A DNA stretch of 64,000 bases from Natrialbaceae archaeon AArc-T1-2 (GTDB taxonomy: Archaea; Halobacteriota; Halobacteria; Halobacteriales; Natrialbaceae), in contig NZ_CP127174.1 in assembly GCF_030273315.1 (NCBI RefSeq), positions 2,914,001 to 2,978,000 of the forward strand. The letters are read 5' to 3'. This document shows, in pieces, positions 51,891 through 61,490 of the stretch. A model generated the notes under the pieces. The model made no database searches, was not told the DNA's origin, and saw nothing but the letters and a program-made list of their open reading frames with translations. Within the stretch, counting starts at the first letter, position 1, and every line of letters begins with the position of its first letter. The translations under genes were made by a program, and so were the position numbers.

Positions 51891-53718
51891 TCGAACCGGC
51901 ACTGGATTACTGAGATCCGAGCGGTTCGTCTACGTCACGAGCGGACGCGCACACAGAGGAGAGGTAGCGACGTCGTCCGGCATTCAGGAGCAGTCGGTAT
52001 CGAGCCAGACGAAGTGAGTAAGTCGTGTATCCGTTGTTGCACTGTTCGTGGCCGCTACCGGCAACGGCAGATACTTGGGCAGGAGCTCGAGCGAGATGCG
52101 TCCGTAGTTCGATACCAACGAACAGCTCGACTGCGACGCTGTCACCGACTCTCTCGCTCGAGTATCGTCGGGGCGATACCACGAGAACGTTGGCGGGTTC
52201 GACTTTCGCCTCTGACGCTCGTGGCCGAGGACTCTCGGAAGAATTACAAGCATATTGTTGTAATGGGAGTGTCTGCTTGGACAGAGGTAGATCGACAGTG
52301 CCTCGGTACCGAATCTCCCAATTAGATCACATACATATGACTGTAACAGCCTTGTCGGATAGAACCGATGAAACAGCACGGTTTGTTATCGTACGTAATC
52401 TCGAGCCTGCGCTGCTACTGCGATGGATATCCCTCGTCACTTCCTCCTTTCGAACGGGTCAGTATAGACATGCTATAGTAACAGATAATAAATATTATTT
52501 TCTGGCTTTATTTCCCATCAGCCATCGTCGATCCAGGCTCGAGTGGTCGACCACACCATCTCAAATTTCACATACTATGTGCTATACACTATATGGCCAA
52601 TATATAATCTAGGTTAGGTATGGCTAAGCTGGTGAATATTTGGAAGTGAATTATCTAGCCACATGCCAATACAGGGTGTTAAATCCTAAACTTCCGGCCT
52701 CAACATCACACTCGGATGTCGTCGAAGACTATATCAATATTACTATAGTAGCGTTCCAATGGTAGACTAATATTATTTCGAGGAGAAGAATATGCCTCCC
52801 ATATTGGACACATAAATAAAGTAGTTATATTATTGTTTCCATAGGTTGGCAGAGAGTCGAAAGAAGTCCGACGAAAACGTCATTAGATATATTTCATGCG
52901 TTTGGGTTTGCTACGATTGGCGGAGGTGGGCTGAAACCGATGGCAAATGTAGCATACACCGCGAGAACCAGTGGAGAGATTCACTTCCTGGACGGTGCTT
53001 CGGCGCAACCGTATCTATCGTGCGTTCGTAGCACTAGCGTGCCTTCGGCGGTGACGTCTCGCTGTAACCAGTCTCCGGGATCGACGATAAACACAGCATC
53101 TCGAGCCGCGCTCCGTCGACGGGTTCGTCGAAGAAAGTCTCATCGAGGGATCGTTGAGAAGGGCCGTACGTGACTGTCCTCCGACGGCTGCTGGAGTGTG
53201 GTCCTATAATATTCATAGATCTGCTATATCTCCTTTACTATTTCTAAAATGGTATTTCTGTGGTCGTTTGGCTCACACGGTTTCGTACCGAGACTGAAAG
53301 CTGTAATCAAAACGCATATCTGCAGAATATGGCATTAAACCGACCGAGATCGGCATTCCCGGTGTAGTCTCTTTCGACATTTCATCGAGAAACGTCGAGG
53401 TGTGCGTGACCGCTCGCGCTGGATAGATACTGCGTCGTGAGGCCTGTCACTTGCTATATCTCGTCCTTCATCGTTCAGGCACGGTCGGTCCGCCGAACCC
53501 ATATGATATTATATATGTTTATGAGAAAAGTTGTATTTGAATATGATATATTTGTGACCGAGATACGAACCGGAGCCGTCGATAGACGAACTACCATACT
53601 CCCTGCTGGAGAGCGTGCAGATTGCGTACTTTCGTGGTGGGGTCCCAGGCCGGAGTAGTGTCTGAACACGGTCAGACCGACCGAACATTGACGGGGTACT
53701 ACGAAAACGGTTATCATA
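51891..53718. other. Long non-coding gap, 1.83 kb, partly AT-rich
   Basis: No gene is supported. From about 52440 to 52850 the DNA is strongly AT-rich with no long frame. A minus-strand frame at 53034-53216 (…SLDETFFDEPVDGARLEMLC…) has a coding look at its end and could be a gene remnant, but it is too short to name. No transposase, tRNA or long inverted repeat was seen. Confidence 0.5.
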
Positions 53719-55617
53719 ATGTCTATCACGCCAACTCGAGTCGCAGTCGGTCTCGCCCTCGCTCTCGCAGTCGGCGTCGCGTGGTACGTCGACGGGCGCG
53801 GGCGGTGGCGAACGGCCGCTTCGGACCGGTTGCTCTACGGCGTACCGTGGGGAACCGCCGTCACCGTCGTGGTGGTCGTTGCTTTCTACCTGTTGGTCCA
53901 GGGCGGACTGGATCACTGGGACGACCCCGTCACGTACGCGTTCGTCACGTGGTCGTACTTCTATCCGGAGGGGCTTCTCACGGCGGGGCTCGCTCACGGT
54001 GGCCCGAATCACCTGCTCTCGAATATGACCGCGACGGCTGTCTTCGGGGTGATCGCCGAGTACGCCTGGGGTCATTATCCCGGGCCGGACCGACGGAACA
54101 GCGAACCGACCGAAGAATCCGAGGGTCGGGCCGACGGCGGACGGGACGGCTTGCTAGTGCATCCTGGGTTCCGAGCGTTCGTGGCGTTTCCGGCGGCGTT
54201 GCTCGTGGTCGCGTTCTTCACGGCTGCGTTCTCGCTCGGACCGGGGCTCGGCTTTTCGGGAGCCGTCTACGCCGTCGTCGGGTTCGCGGTCGTCGTCTAT
54301 CCGCTCGCGACAGTCGTCGGTCTCGCGGTTACCTCGAGCCTGTCGGTGGTGATCGACGCGCTCGCCAGCCCCGTCGTCCGCGAGACCGTCGAGGTGGGGC
54401 CGCCGATGCCGCCGGGGTGGGCCGGCGTCGGCTTTCAGGCGCACTTGCTCGGGTTTCTCGTCGGCGCGCTCGCCGCCGTCGCGTTGCTGTCGCGTCGCGG
54501 GCGTCGCCCGTCGTTCGCGACGCTCGCGTTCGGCGTGCTCGTCGTCGGCGCTGTCCAGGCGCTGTGGCTGTTGCCCCTGGGCGGTAGCGCCGACGAGTAC
54601 GTCCTCTATCGAGGCGTCGGCGTCGTGATGGTCGTCGGGGTGACGCTGGTAGTTGCGGGAGCCGCCGCGGGTAGCGATCGGCGGATTCCACGACCGTTCG
54701 GAGGGGTCGACTGGATACCCTCGAGGCGAACGCTGTCGATCGCCTGGCTCGCGGTGGTCCTCGTCGGCTTCCTGCTCGGCGTCGGTGGTGTCTTCTTCGT
54801 CGGTGACGCGATCGTGCTGTCGATCGGCGTGTTGGTGGTCCTCGCAGCGGTACTCGCCGTGCCCGGACTCACGGTGGTGCTTCCGGATCACGTCATTCCG
54901 ACGCCGGTCTCGCGGCGACACGCCGCAGCTACCGTTCTCGTGGTAGTCACTGCTCTCGTCGCGCTCGTGAGCGTCCCGATGGGGTTGACCGTCGTCGGGG
55001 ACGACGCGGTGCCGGAGACGAACGCGATGGCCGTCGACGACTACGCGGTGACCTACGCCGAGAACACGACCAGCGGACAGAGCTGGGTCATCGACGTCAG
55101 CGAAGAGGAAGACGCCGAGAACGGCACCGTAAGCGGCGTCATCGTCGTCAACGACGAACGCGAGATGTGGACCCTTGGTGTCACCGATGAGTTGCTCGCG
55201 TTCGAAGGCGAGGGCAACGTCACGGTGGGTGGCGTCGACTGGCGAGAGACGATCCACGTCGAACGTACCGGCTGGGAGGTCCTCGGCAACGACACGGTTT
55301 ACGCGGTCGACGTAGCGCGAGAGGGTGACGGAGAAACGACCCGGGCGTTTACCTCCGAGTCGGCCAGTGCAGCGGCGGAACTCGACGGTCACACCGTCGA
55401 CGTCGTCCCGACCGACGACGGGTTCGACCTCGAGGTCAGTGCCGACGGCGAGGACGTCGGCACCGCGTCGGTGCCGGACGTCGGCGAGTCGACGAGCGTG
55501 GGTGACCTCTCGTTCTCGACGGTCGAGTCGGGCGACGCAGCACGCGTCGTGGCAGCGACCGACGACGCACGCGTCCAGATCGCCGAACGAGAGACGTACC
55601 CGAGCGCGACGAACTAG
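53719..55617 (+). CDS. Rhomboid-family membrane protein with large C-terminal extension
   Basis: 632 aa. The rhomboid core has AHGGPNHLLSNMTATAVFG (His and Asn of the oxyanion site), GLGFSGAVYAVVGFAV (G-F-S-G, nucleophile Ser near residue 179) and AHLLGFLVGALAA (catalytic His). It is followed by four to five more helices (to about residue 425) and an extracytoplasmic acidic C-terminal domain of about 200 residues. It would cleave membrane proteins within the bilayer; the substrate is unknown. The stop overlaps that of the convergent M24-like gene by four bases. Confidence 0.85.
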   Translation: MSITPTRVAVGLALALAVGVAWYVDGRGRWRTAASDRLLYGVPWGTAVTVVVVVAFYLLVQGGLDHWDDPVTYAFVTWSYFYPEGLLTAGLAHGGPNHLLSNMTATAVFGVIAEYAWGHYPGPDRRNSEPTEESEGRADGGRDGLLVHPGFRAFVAFPAALLVVAFFTAAFSLGPGLGFSGAVYAVVGFAVVVYPLATVVGLAVTSSLSVVIDALASPVVRETVEVGPPMPPGWAGVGFQAHLLGFLVGALAAVALLSRRGRRPSFATLAFGVLVVGAVQALWLLPLGGSADEYVLYRGVGVVMVVGVTLVVAGAAAGSDRRIPRPFGGVDWIPSRRTLSIAWLAVVLVGFLLGVGGVFFVGDAIVLSIGVLVVLAAVLAVPGLTVVLPDHVIPTPVSRRHAAATVLVVVTALVALVSVPMGLTVVGDDAVPETNAMAVDDYAVTYAENTTSGQSWVIDVSEEEDAENGTVSGVIVVNDEREMWTLGVTDELLAFEGEGNVTVGGVDWRETIHVERTGWEVLGNDTVYAVDVAREGDGETTRAFTSESASAAAELDGHTVDVVPTDDGFDLEVSADGEDVGTASVPDVGESTSVGDLSFSTVESGDAARVVAATDDARVQIAERETYPSATN

Positions 55618-56750
55618 TATTTCGAAGCGACGTCAGCCGCCGACTCGACGAGTGCGTCCGGCGCGAGCGACCGTGACGGCGCGGCAAGCGGACGCGTCTC
55701 GGCTCCGTCGACGACGACCAGATCCGCGATCCTGACGGCTCCGCCCTCGAGGTCGGTCACCGCCGCCTCGAGTCGGACCACCGCGCCCGTCTGGACGGTC
55801 TCGTCACGGCCGGGCCGTTCGTGGGGCTCGAGGCCGACGCCGTGGACCGTCGTCTCGATACCGTCGTCGAAACCGAAGGCCATGACCTCCGCCTCGAGGT
55901 CGCCTCTGATGGCCGGAACCGACGTCTCGCCACCGGCGAGCATCGCACGGGCCGATTTCAGTGCGCCCGTGACGGCGACGTGGGCGCGTCGCTCCCGTCC
56001 GCCGTCGCCGTCGACGACGACCGTGCGAGCGAGTCCGCCGCGGTAGCCGTCGGGACCGCGGGGAGCGAGTGCGACCGTGATCGCCTCGCCGGGACGAACT
56101 TCCTCGTCGGCCGCCCGGCCGCCCGCGTCGACGACGGTGGTTCCCGCGGGGTAGGCGCCGGCGGCGACGACGGCCTCGTCGGCCGTCCGGCGCAGTCGCT
56201 GTGGGGTCAGTACCGTTCCGTCGACCGCGAGACGGTCGTGGCCGTGATCGTCGACGACCGACGCATCGGCAAGCGACGACGCGACCGCTCGAACGCCTTC
56301 GCTTGCGGCGGCCTGAACCCGTTCGATGGCCTGCCGCTCCGCGGGCGTCTTGACCGCACGCGCTCGCTCGAGAGCGTCGCTCGAGGCGAGTTCGAACCCT
56401 GCCTGCTCGAGGTAGCACGCGGCGTCGTGGGGAATCGTCCGGGGCGTGAGAACCGGTCCGGAGATCCCGCGGTCAGACAGCCGGGTGGCGAGTTCCTGGG
56501 TGGGGTGGGCGGTTCCGACTCCGTTCTCGTCCGCACTGACGTGCTCGAGTCCGTCGTCTGCGGTGACGGCGACGGCGTGGCGGCCGACGCCGGAGAGCGC
56601 GCTCGAGCTGTCCGTCTCGCTTGCGTCACTCTCGAGGCAGTACCGAACCGACGGATTGGCTGCCGGACCGACGTGTACGAACGCGCCTGCGTCACGATCT
56701 GTGAGCGTCGTCTCGATCGTTTCCTGGAGATGCGTCCGCCGATCGGTCAC
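55614..56750 (-). CDS. M24-like protein with lost metal ligands
   Basis: 378 aa, GTG start at 56750 overlapping the helicase TGA. The fold is M24 (pita bread): VVDAGGRAADEEVRPGEAITVALAPRGPDGYRGGLARTVVVDG and TTVHGVGLEPHERPG. Compared with active enzymes, the second Asp (SDxTRT) is GLARTV, and the final Glu of R-x-E is Ala (VRIADLVVV), so the two-metal site is broken. It is probably a pseudo-peptidase with a binding role. Translational coupling to a UvrD-type helicase suggests a link to DNA or to shared regulation only. Confidence 0.82.
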   Translation of the reverse strand: MTDRRTHLQETIETTLTDRDAGAFVHVGPAANPSVRYCLESDASETDSSSALSGVGRHAVAVTADDGLEHVSADENGVGTAHPTQELATRLSDRGISGPVLTPRTIPHDAACYLEQAGFELASSDALERARAVKTPAERQAIERVQAAASEGVRAVASSLADASVVDDHGHDRLAVDGTVLTPQRLRRTADEAVVAAGAYPAGTTVVDAGGRAADEEVRPGEAITVALAPRGPDGYRGGLARTVVVDGDGGRERRAHVAVTGALKSARAMLAGGETSVPAIRGDLEAEVMAFGFDDGIETTVHGVGLEPHERPGRDETVQTGAVVRLEAAVTDLEGGAVRIADLVVVDGAETRPLAAPSRSLAPDALVESAADVASKY

Positions 56751-58612
56751 GGCGCTTCGGCTTCGAGTTCGTCCTCGACTGGCTGTTGGGCCTGCTCGAC
56801 GAGTTCCTCCAGGTCGTCGTCGGTCAGACGGTTGTACAACAGGACGTCGACCGGCAGCGTCGGTGCGCCGTCGACGAGGTTCTCGAGTAAGACGAGCCGT
56901 TCGCGGGCACGGGACATGCCGACGTAGAAGACGCGCCGTTCGTTGTCGGTGAGAATCGGCACGGGGTTGGTCGACTTGGTGAACTCCTCACAGCCGGGAA
57001 CGGCTTTGGGATCTTCGACCGTGGCGGCCATCTGTTCGACGACCTTCTCGGTGAGGTCGGTCGCGACGAAGACGTGGTCGGCCTCGCGGCCCTTCGCGGA
57101 GTGGATCGTGCCGATGCGGACGCGATCGGTGTCCATCCTCTGGTACTCGCCGATGGCGAAGTACGCCTGCACCGACTTTTTCTGGAAGTTCGTTACCTTC
57201 CGGACCATGTCGGAGGCCGAGGCGGGACCGGGCATAAACGGCGCGTACTCCTCGATGACGTCTGCCGGAATCGTCAGGTCCTCGAGGTCGTCGACGCCGG
57301 CGTCTTCCTGTCGTTCGTCGATCTCGTCGAACAGGTCGTCGCGATCGTTGGTGCCGAACGCCGAGTCCATCAGCATGTCCGCAAGTCGGCGGGCCTGCAG
57401 CCCGTCGACGTCCTCACCGGCGTCGATCGCCTCAACGGCGCGGACGTACTGTGTGAGCCGGTCGGTCCACATCCGCTGATCGGTCAACGCGGTAAAGGGA
57501 ACCCCCTCGGTGATGAACTCGTCGACGAACTGGAACATCTGGTAGCGGGCCCGAAACAGCAACATGATGGTGCCCTCGCCCTCGTCCTCGACGAGGGTTC
57601 GACGGACCATCCGAACGAGATCGAGCATCGACGGGCCGGCGTAGGCCTCGACCGAACCGCCCTCCTTGCGTGGTTTGAGGTCTTTGTCCTGTCGTTTGTC
57701 GATGTGGCGAATCTCCTGGTTGACCGCGTGTAATACGTTCGAGGGGAGTCGATAGGAGTTTGGCAGAATGACGTCCTCGTCGACCTCTTCGTCGAGCAAG
57801 AGTGCGGGGTCAGCCCCCTGCCAGGAGTAGACGACCTGGTCGTCGTCGCCGGCGATCAACACCCGGTCGACGTGGGGTTTCCACTCCTGGTAGACACCGT
57901 ACTGCAGCGTCGTGATGTCCTGGAACTCGTCGATGACGAGGTAGTCGACGTTCGGAACGAGCGAGCGCTGTTTGACCCGCTCTAACATGTCCGCGAAGCC
58001 GATCTTGCCCTCCTGGCCCTTGTAGGAGCGCCAGGCACGGATCGCTTCCGGGACGTCGATCCGATCGTCGTCGCTCGGCCAGGTCGGCGTGTACTTGTTC
58101 CCTTCCTGGGCGTTCGGATCGATCTCGGGGGGGAGACGGACCTCCTCTTCGTTCCACTGGAAGGGGACGTCGTACCAGTCCGCGACGTCGCGGTTGGTCC
58201 GCTGGAGCCACTGGCTCGTCGCGATGATCTTGTTGCCGATTGTCGTCGACCGCGCCGTTCGTCGGCCGGCTCCGCTGTACTCGTCTTCGTACTCGAGGCC
58301 GTACTCCTCGCAGAACTCCTCTTTGTCGGATTCGTCGATAACGTCACCACGGGAGAGATCCAACAGCTCGTAGGCTTTCGCGTGCATCGTACAGACGTTC
58401 CCCTGTAACGCCCGCGGACTCACCTCGAGGCGTTCGGCGAGTCGTTCGCGGACCTCCTGGGCGGCAGCGCGCGTGTAGGAGACGACGAGCACGTCCCGAA
58501 AGCTCACCTCGTCGTCCTCGAGAATCTCTTCGACGTGGTCGAGCAACGCTGTCGTCTTCCCGCTTCCCGGACCCCCGAACAGCCGGGTTATCTCCGTCTC
58601 CGTGGTAGCCAT
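56747..58612 (-). CDS. UvrD/PcrA-like superfamily 1 DNA helicase
   Basis: 621 aa. Walker A LFGGPGSGKTTALLDHV, motif Ia VVSYTRAAAQEVRERL, motif II VDYLVIDEFQDITTLQ, motif III AGDDDQVVYSWQGADP, motif V IGTIHSAKGREADHVFV and motif VI RRVFYVGMSRARERLVLL are all present. It is a 3'-5' helicase for repair or displacement of proteins from DNA. The size is near the small archaeal version. It shares a four-base overlap with the M24-like gene downstream. Confidence 0.92.
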   Translation of the reverse strand: MATTETEITRLFGGPGSGKTTALLDHVEEILEDDEVSFRDVLVVSYTRAAAQEVRERLAERLEVSPRALQGNVCTMHAKAYELLDLSRGDVIDESDKEEFCEEYGLEYEDEYSGAGRRTARSTTIGNKIIATSQWLQRTNRDVADWYDVPFQWNEEEVRLPPEIDPNAQEGNKYTPTWPSDDDRIDVPEAIRAWRSYKGQEGKIGFADMLERVKQRSLVPNVDYLVIDEFQDITTLQYGVYQEWKPHVDRVLIAGDDDQVVYSWQGADPALLLDEEVDEDVILPNSYRLPSNVLHAVNQEIRHIDKRQDKDLKPRKEGGSVEAYAGPSMLDLVRMVRRTLVEDEGEGTIMLLFRARYQMFQFVDEFITEGVPFTALTDQRMWTDRLTQYVRAVEAIDAGEDVDGLQARRLADMLMDSAFGTNDRDDLFDEIDERQEDAGVDDLEDLTIPADVIEEYAPFMPGPASASDMVRKVTNFQKKSVQAYFAIGEYQRMDTDRVRIGTIHSAKGREADHVFVATDLTEKVVEQMAATVEDPKAVPGCEEFTKSTNPVPILTDNERRVFYVGMSRARERLVLLENLVDGAPTLPVDVLLYNRLTDDDLEELVEQAQQPVEDELEAEAP

Positions 58613-58690
58613 TGCTCACATGCAAGCGCGCGATACCTATAAGTGACGTGGGTTTCACGCGACGATTCGTCGGGCGGTCACGCCAGCCCC

Positions 58691-58849
58691 TTAGTTGTCC
58701 CGCGGCGAGCGCGCCGTTCTGACGTCTGCACCGTCGCGGATCTTGTCCTCACAGTCGGGACACACGCGCGGGTTCTCGACGTCTCGAGGCGTAAACACGC
58801 GAGCGTACGCTTCCGTTACAAAAGCACCACAGTTCTGACATTCCGGCAT
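58691..58849 (-). CDS. DUF7563-like small zinc-ribbon protein
   Basis: 52 aa from the ATG at 58849 (the upstream frame is promoter DNA). CQNCGAFVTEAYARVFTPRD and RVCPDCEDKIRDG give a C4 zinc ribbon, the layout of the DUF7563 family of haloarchaeal proteins. The function is not known. Single gene on the minus strand, before the helicase promoter. Confidence 0.72.
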   Translation of the reverse strand: MPECQNCGAFVTEAYARVFTPRDVENPRVCPDCEDKIRDGADVRTARSPRDN

Positions 58850-58989
58850 CGTATCTCTCCAGTTCGGTATAGGGAAATGATAGGTAATAATTGTGCCGGA
58901 TGATGGAGCGGTAAAATACACGAACGGCTCCGCTCGGCCAGGACGGTGGAGCAAAAAACGCGACGGTGGTCAGTCGACGATACGTCGGA

Positions 58990-59172
58990 TCAGCCTCGAG
59001 GCTCCCACCCGCAGACGGCACACGACGTCGCGGTTGTATCGTGGAGTCCGCCACACTCCGGACACTGTTTCTTGTTATACTCCCGTTCCCAACCTACTCG
59101 TTCGACGTCGTGGCCGCGGTCGGTCAGGAACTGGTCAAACACGTCGTCGGCACCGTCGGGTGCGGATGCCAT
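58990..59172 (-). CDS. HVO_0416-type small zinc-finger protein
   Basis: 60 aa from the ATG at 59172: DDVFDQFLTDRGHDVERVGW, then KKQCPECGGLHDTTATSCAVCGWEP, one C4 ribbon. This arrangement is that of the HVO_0416 haloarchaeal zinc-finger family, whose role is still open. Divergent from the E1-like gene with about 126 bp between. Confidence 0.75.
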   Translation of the reverse strand: MASAPDGADDVFDQFLTDRGHDVERVGWEREYNKKQCPECGGLHDTTATSCAVCGWEPRG

Positions 59173-59298
59173 AGGCGTGTTATCGCACACCACAATAATA
59201 AATCGCCCGGTCGTGGCAGGCGTTACCAACTCTCAAAGATAGTGGTAGTCAGTGAACACTACCCACGAACTTTTCTCGTCGCCCGTCAAAGTAGGTGT

Positions 59299-60123
59299 AT
59301 GAGCGATCTCCGTCTCGACGCGACACAGCTCGATCGGTACTCGAGACACGTCATCATGGACGAGGTCGGTCCCGAGGGACAGAAGCGGCTGCTCGAGGGA
59401 TCGGTACTCGTCGTCGGTGCCGGTGGGCTCGGCTCGCCGGCGATCCAGTATCTCGCTGCGGCCGGCGTCGGCCGGCTCGGTATCGTCGACGACGACGACG
59501 TCGAACGATCGAACCTCCAGCGCCAGATCGTCCACGGCGACGACGACGTCGGCCGTCCGAAAGTCGACAGCGCCGCCGACTTCGTCGCCGCGTTGAACCC
59601 CGACGTCGACGTCGACCGCCACGAGACGCGACTCACCGCCGACAACGTGGGCGACCTCGTCGACGACTACGACCTTGTCCTCGACGCCAGCGACAACTTC
59701 GCGACCCGGTACCTGCTCAACGACTACTGTACGCTCTCCGGTGTCCCGCTCTCACACGGCGCGATCTACCGGTTCGAGGGACAGGTTACGACGTTCACGA
59801 ACGACGGCGACGGCCCGTGTTATCGCTGTATCTTCCCTGAAGCGCCCGAGCCCGGCACCGTCCCGGACTGTGCGACGACGGGCGTCCTCGGCGTCTTACC
59901 CGGCACCGTCGGCTGTATCCAGGCGACGGAGGCTGTCAAGTACATACTCGGCGACGGCGAGTTGCTCGAGGGACGGCTGTTGATGTACGATGCGATGAAC
60001 ATGAGCTTCGAGACCGTCGAGGTGCGACAGAACCCGGCCTGTCCGGTCTGTGGCGACGAGCCTGCTATCGAGTCGGTCCGGGACGCGGAGTACGAAGGAA
60101 CCTGTACACTCTCGGCGGACTGA
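59299..60123 (+). CDS. ubaA: SAMP-activating E1-like enzyme (UbaA/MoeB/ThiF)
   Basis: 274 aa from the ATG at 59299. ATP-binding VLVVGAGGLGSPAIQYLAAAGVGRLGIVDDDDVERSNLQRQI, the zinc Cys pairs CYRC and CPVC, and the thioester Cys in PDCATTGVLGVLPG are present. In haloarchaea UbaA adenylates the SAMP ubiquitin-like proteins for protein sampylation, tRNA thiolation and molybdopterin synthesis. No rhodanese domain is attached, as usual for archaeal forms. The molybdopterin link is relevant to the sulfite-oxidase-like enzyme in the window only in a general way. Confidence 0.93.
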   Translation: MSDLRLDATQLDRYSRHVIMDEVGPEGQKRLLEGSVLVVGAGGLGSPAIQYLAAAGVGRLGIVDDDDVERSNLQRQIVHGDDDVGRPKVDSAADFVAALNPDVDVDRHETRLTADNVGDLVDDYDLVLDASDNFATRYLLNDYCTLSGVPLSHGAIYRFEGQVTTFTNDGDGPCYRCIFPEAPEPGTVPDCATTGVLGVLPGTVGCIQATEAVKYILGDGELLEGRLLMYDAMNMSFETVEVRQNPACPVCGDEPAIESVRDAEYEGTCTLSAD

Positions 60124-60203
60124 CGGACGACCCTGGCGGCCGGTCGTCAATGGGCGTGCGCTTGCATGACAACCCTTTTCCGATCCGGAACAGAAGCCCA
60201 GAC

Positions 60204-60554
60204 ATGGCCGAGGACAACGATACCAACGACGACAGCGACGAGGAAAAATCGTTCCGCGAACGCGTCGAGGAGATCCGCGAGAAACGCGCCGAGGAGGGCG
60301 AAGAGGGCGACCGCCCCGACGATCCGTTCGGCGGCGGCCCCGGCGGTCCCGGCGGTATGGGCGGTAACCCGTTCGCACAGATGATGGGCGGCATGATGGG
60401 CGGCGGCCCCGGCGGCCCCGGCGGAGCCGGCGGAGCCGGCGCGGAGGAAGTCGGCAACGAAGAACTCGTCCGGGAGGTGCGCCAGCTCCGCGACGAGATG
60501 CGCGATCAGACGCGAGCGCTCAAGCGCATCGCCGACGCTCTCGAAGACGAGTAG
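60204..60554 (+). CDS. Acidic, Gly/Met-rich small protein with C-terminal coiled coil
   Basis: 116 aa from the ATG at 60204 (an ATG at 60150 is possible but less likely). A charged N-terminal half (DEEKSFRERVEEIREKRAEEGEEG) is followed by a low-complexity Gly/Pro/Met stretch (about residues 43-80, with GGPGG and MMGG repeats) and a C-terminal amphipathic helix (LVREVRQLRDEMRDQTRALKRIADALEDE) that looks like a coiled coil. I recognise no function. Plus strand, 80 bases after ubaA. Confidence 0.75.
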   Translation: MAEDNDTNDDSDEEKSFRERVEEIREKRAEEGEEGDRPDDPFGGGPGGPGGMGGNPFAQMMGGMMGGGPGGPGGAGGAGAEEVGNEELVREVRQLRDEMRDQTRALKRIADALEDE

Positions 60555-60617
60555 CCGGCGACGATCGACACACCGATACGTTTCGTAGAGCGAGTTGCGA
60601 CAGGTTCGCGTGACCGA

Positions 60618-61484
60618 TCACCGACGGTGCCTGGAGAGTCGCTGTGTCCGACTCGATATCGACTCCACCAGCTCCGAGACCGACCAGTTCTCGACGAGTC
60701 GTACCGAGAGTGCGACGCTTACGACCGCGAGGGCGAGTCCGGCGACGACGTCGACCGCCCAGTGGATACCGAGGTAGACCGTCGAGACAGTGACGCTCGC
60801 TGCCAGCGCGACCGCGAGATAGTACCACGACGGATAGACGTCCCGCGTCCGGTAGGCGAGCAAGGCGGCTGTGGCCGCAAGCGACGTATGTAACGAGGGG
60901 AAGACGTTGGTGTTGCGGTTGACCTGCCGGGTGAGATGCTGATACTGCGGGTACGTCTCGTACAACAGGGCCTCGACCGGCATCACGTTCCGTGGTCCGT
61001 AGGCGATCACCAGGACGTAACAGACCAGCCCGAGTACGTAGTTGAGCGTGTACGCGGTCAGAAGCTCCCGGAGTGGTCGCATCCTCGACAGCGCGAAGTA
61101 CGCGACGAGCGGGAACACGAGCAAGAAGACGTAGCCGTAGACGTAGACGAACGAGAAATACGCCGTCGCTTGCGGCGTCGCGTACGACTGTACCCAGAGA
61201 ACGAACTCTCCCTCGAGGTCGTGGATCGAATCGGTCAGCCCCCAGCCGATTAGCCACGAGAGGTCGTACCCGATCTGTCTGGCGGCGCTGTTGAAAAGCA
61301 AGACGGCGGCGAGGACGGCAACGATCGGAGCGATGGACCGGAGCCGTCCCAGCCACTCCGCACGAGCTCTCGCGAGCCTGTCGCGGCCGACGACGAGCAC
61401 GATCGCGACGACGAGCATGATCGCAACGACGACGATCACCTGGAGGAGGACGCGATAGTACTCGGGAGCCCATTCGTCTATCAT
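60618..61484 (-). CDS. PAP2-family membrane phosphatase
   Basis: 288 aa with about six membrane helices. Active-site motifs are NTNVFPSLHTSLAATAALL (P-S-L-H) and SVTVSTVYLGIHWAVDVVAGLALA (the H-x3-D motif); the arrangement fits the inositol-phosphorylceramide-synthase-like branch of PAP2. It would dephosphorylate or transfer a phospholipid headgroup at the membrane surface. It follows the peptide-binding lipoprotein gene by six bases, so both are likely on one transcript. Confidence 0.88.
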   Translation of the reverse strand: MIDEWAPEYYRVLLQVIVVVAIMLVVAIVLVVGRDRLARARAEWLGRLRSIAPIVAVLAAVLLFNSAARQIGYDLSWLIGWGLTDSIHDLEGEFVLWVQSYATPQATAYFSFVYVYGYVFLLVFPLVAYFALSRMRPLRELLTAYTLNYVLGLVCYVLVIAYGPRNVMPVEALLYETYPQYQHLTRQVNRNTNVFPSLHTSLAATAALLAYRTRDVYPSWYYLAVALAASVTVSTVYLGIHWAVDVVAGLALAVVSVALSVRLVENWSVSELVESISSRTQRLSRHRR

Positions 61485-61490
61485 AGTTTG

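Noticed and set aside
52014-52612. Overlapping plus-strand frames of 103 and 195 codons in the gap after the second IclR
   Set aside because: Cys/Arg/Ser-rich, non-acidic and without motifs.
60360-60435. Gly-rich tandem repeat as possible CRISPR or DNA repeat
   Set aside because: Imperfect GGCGGC-type repeats are coding for a Gly/Pro/Met stretch; no spacer structure exists.
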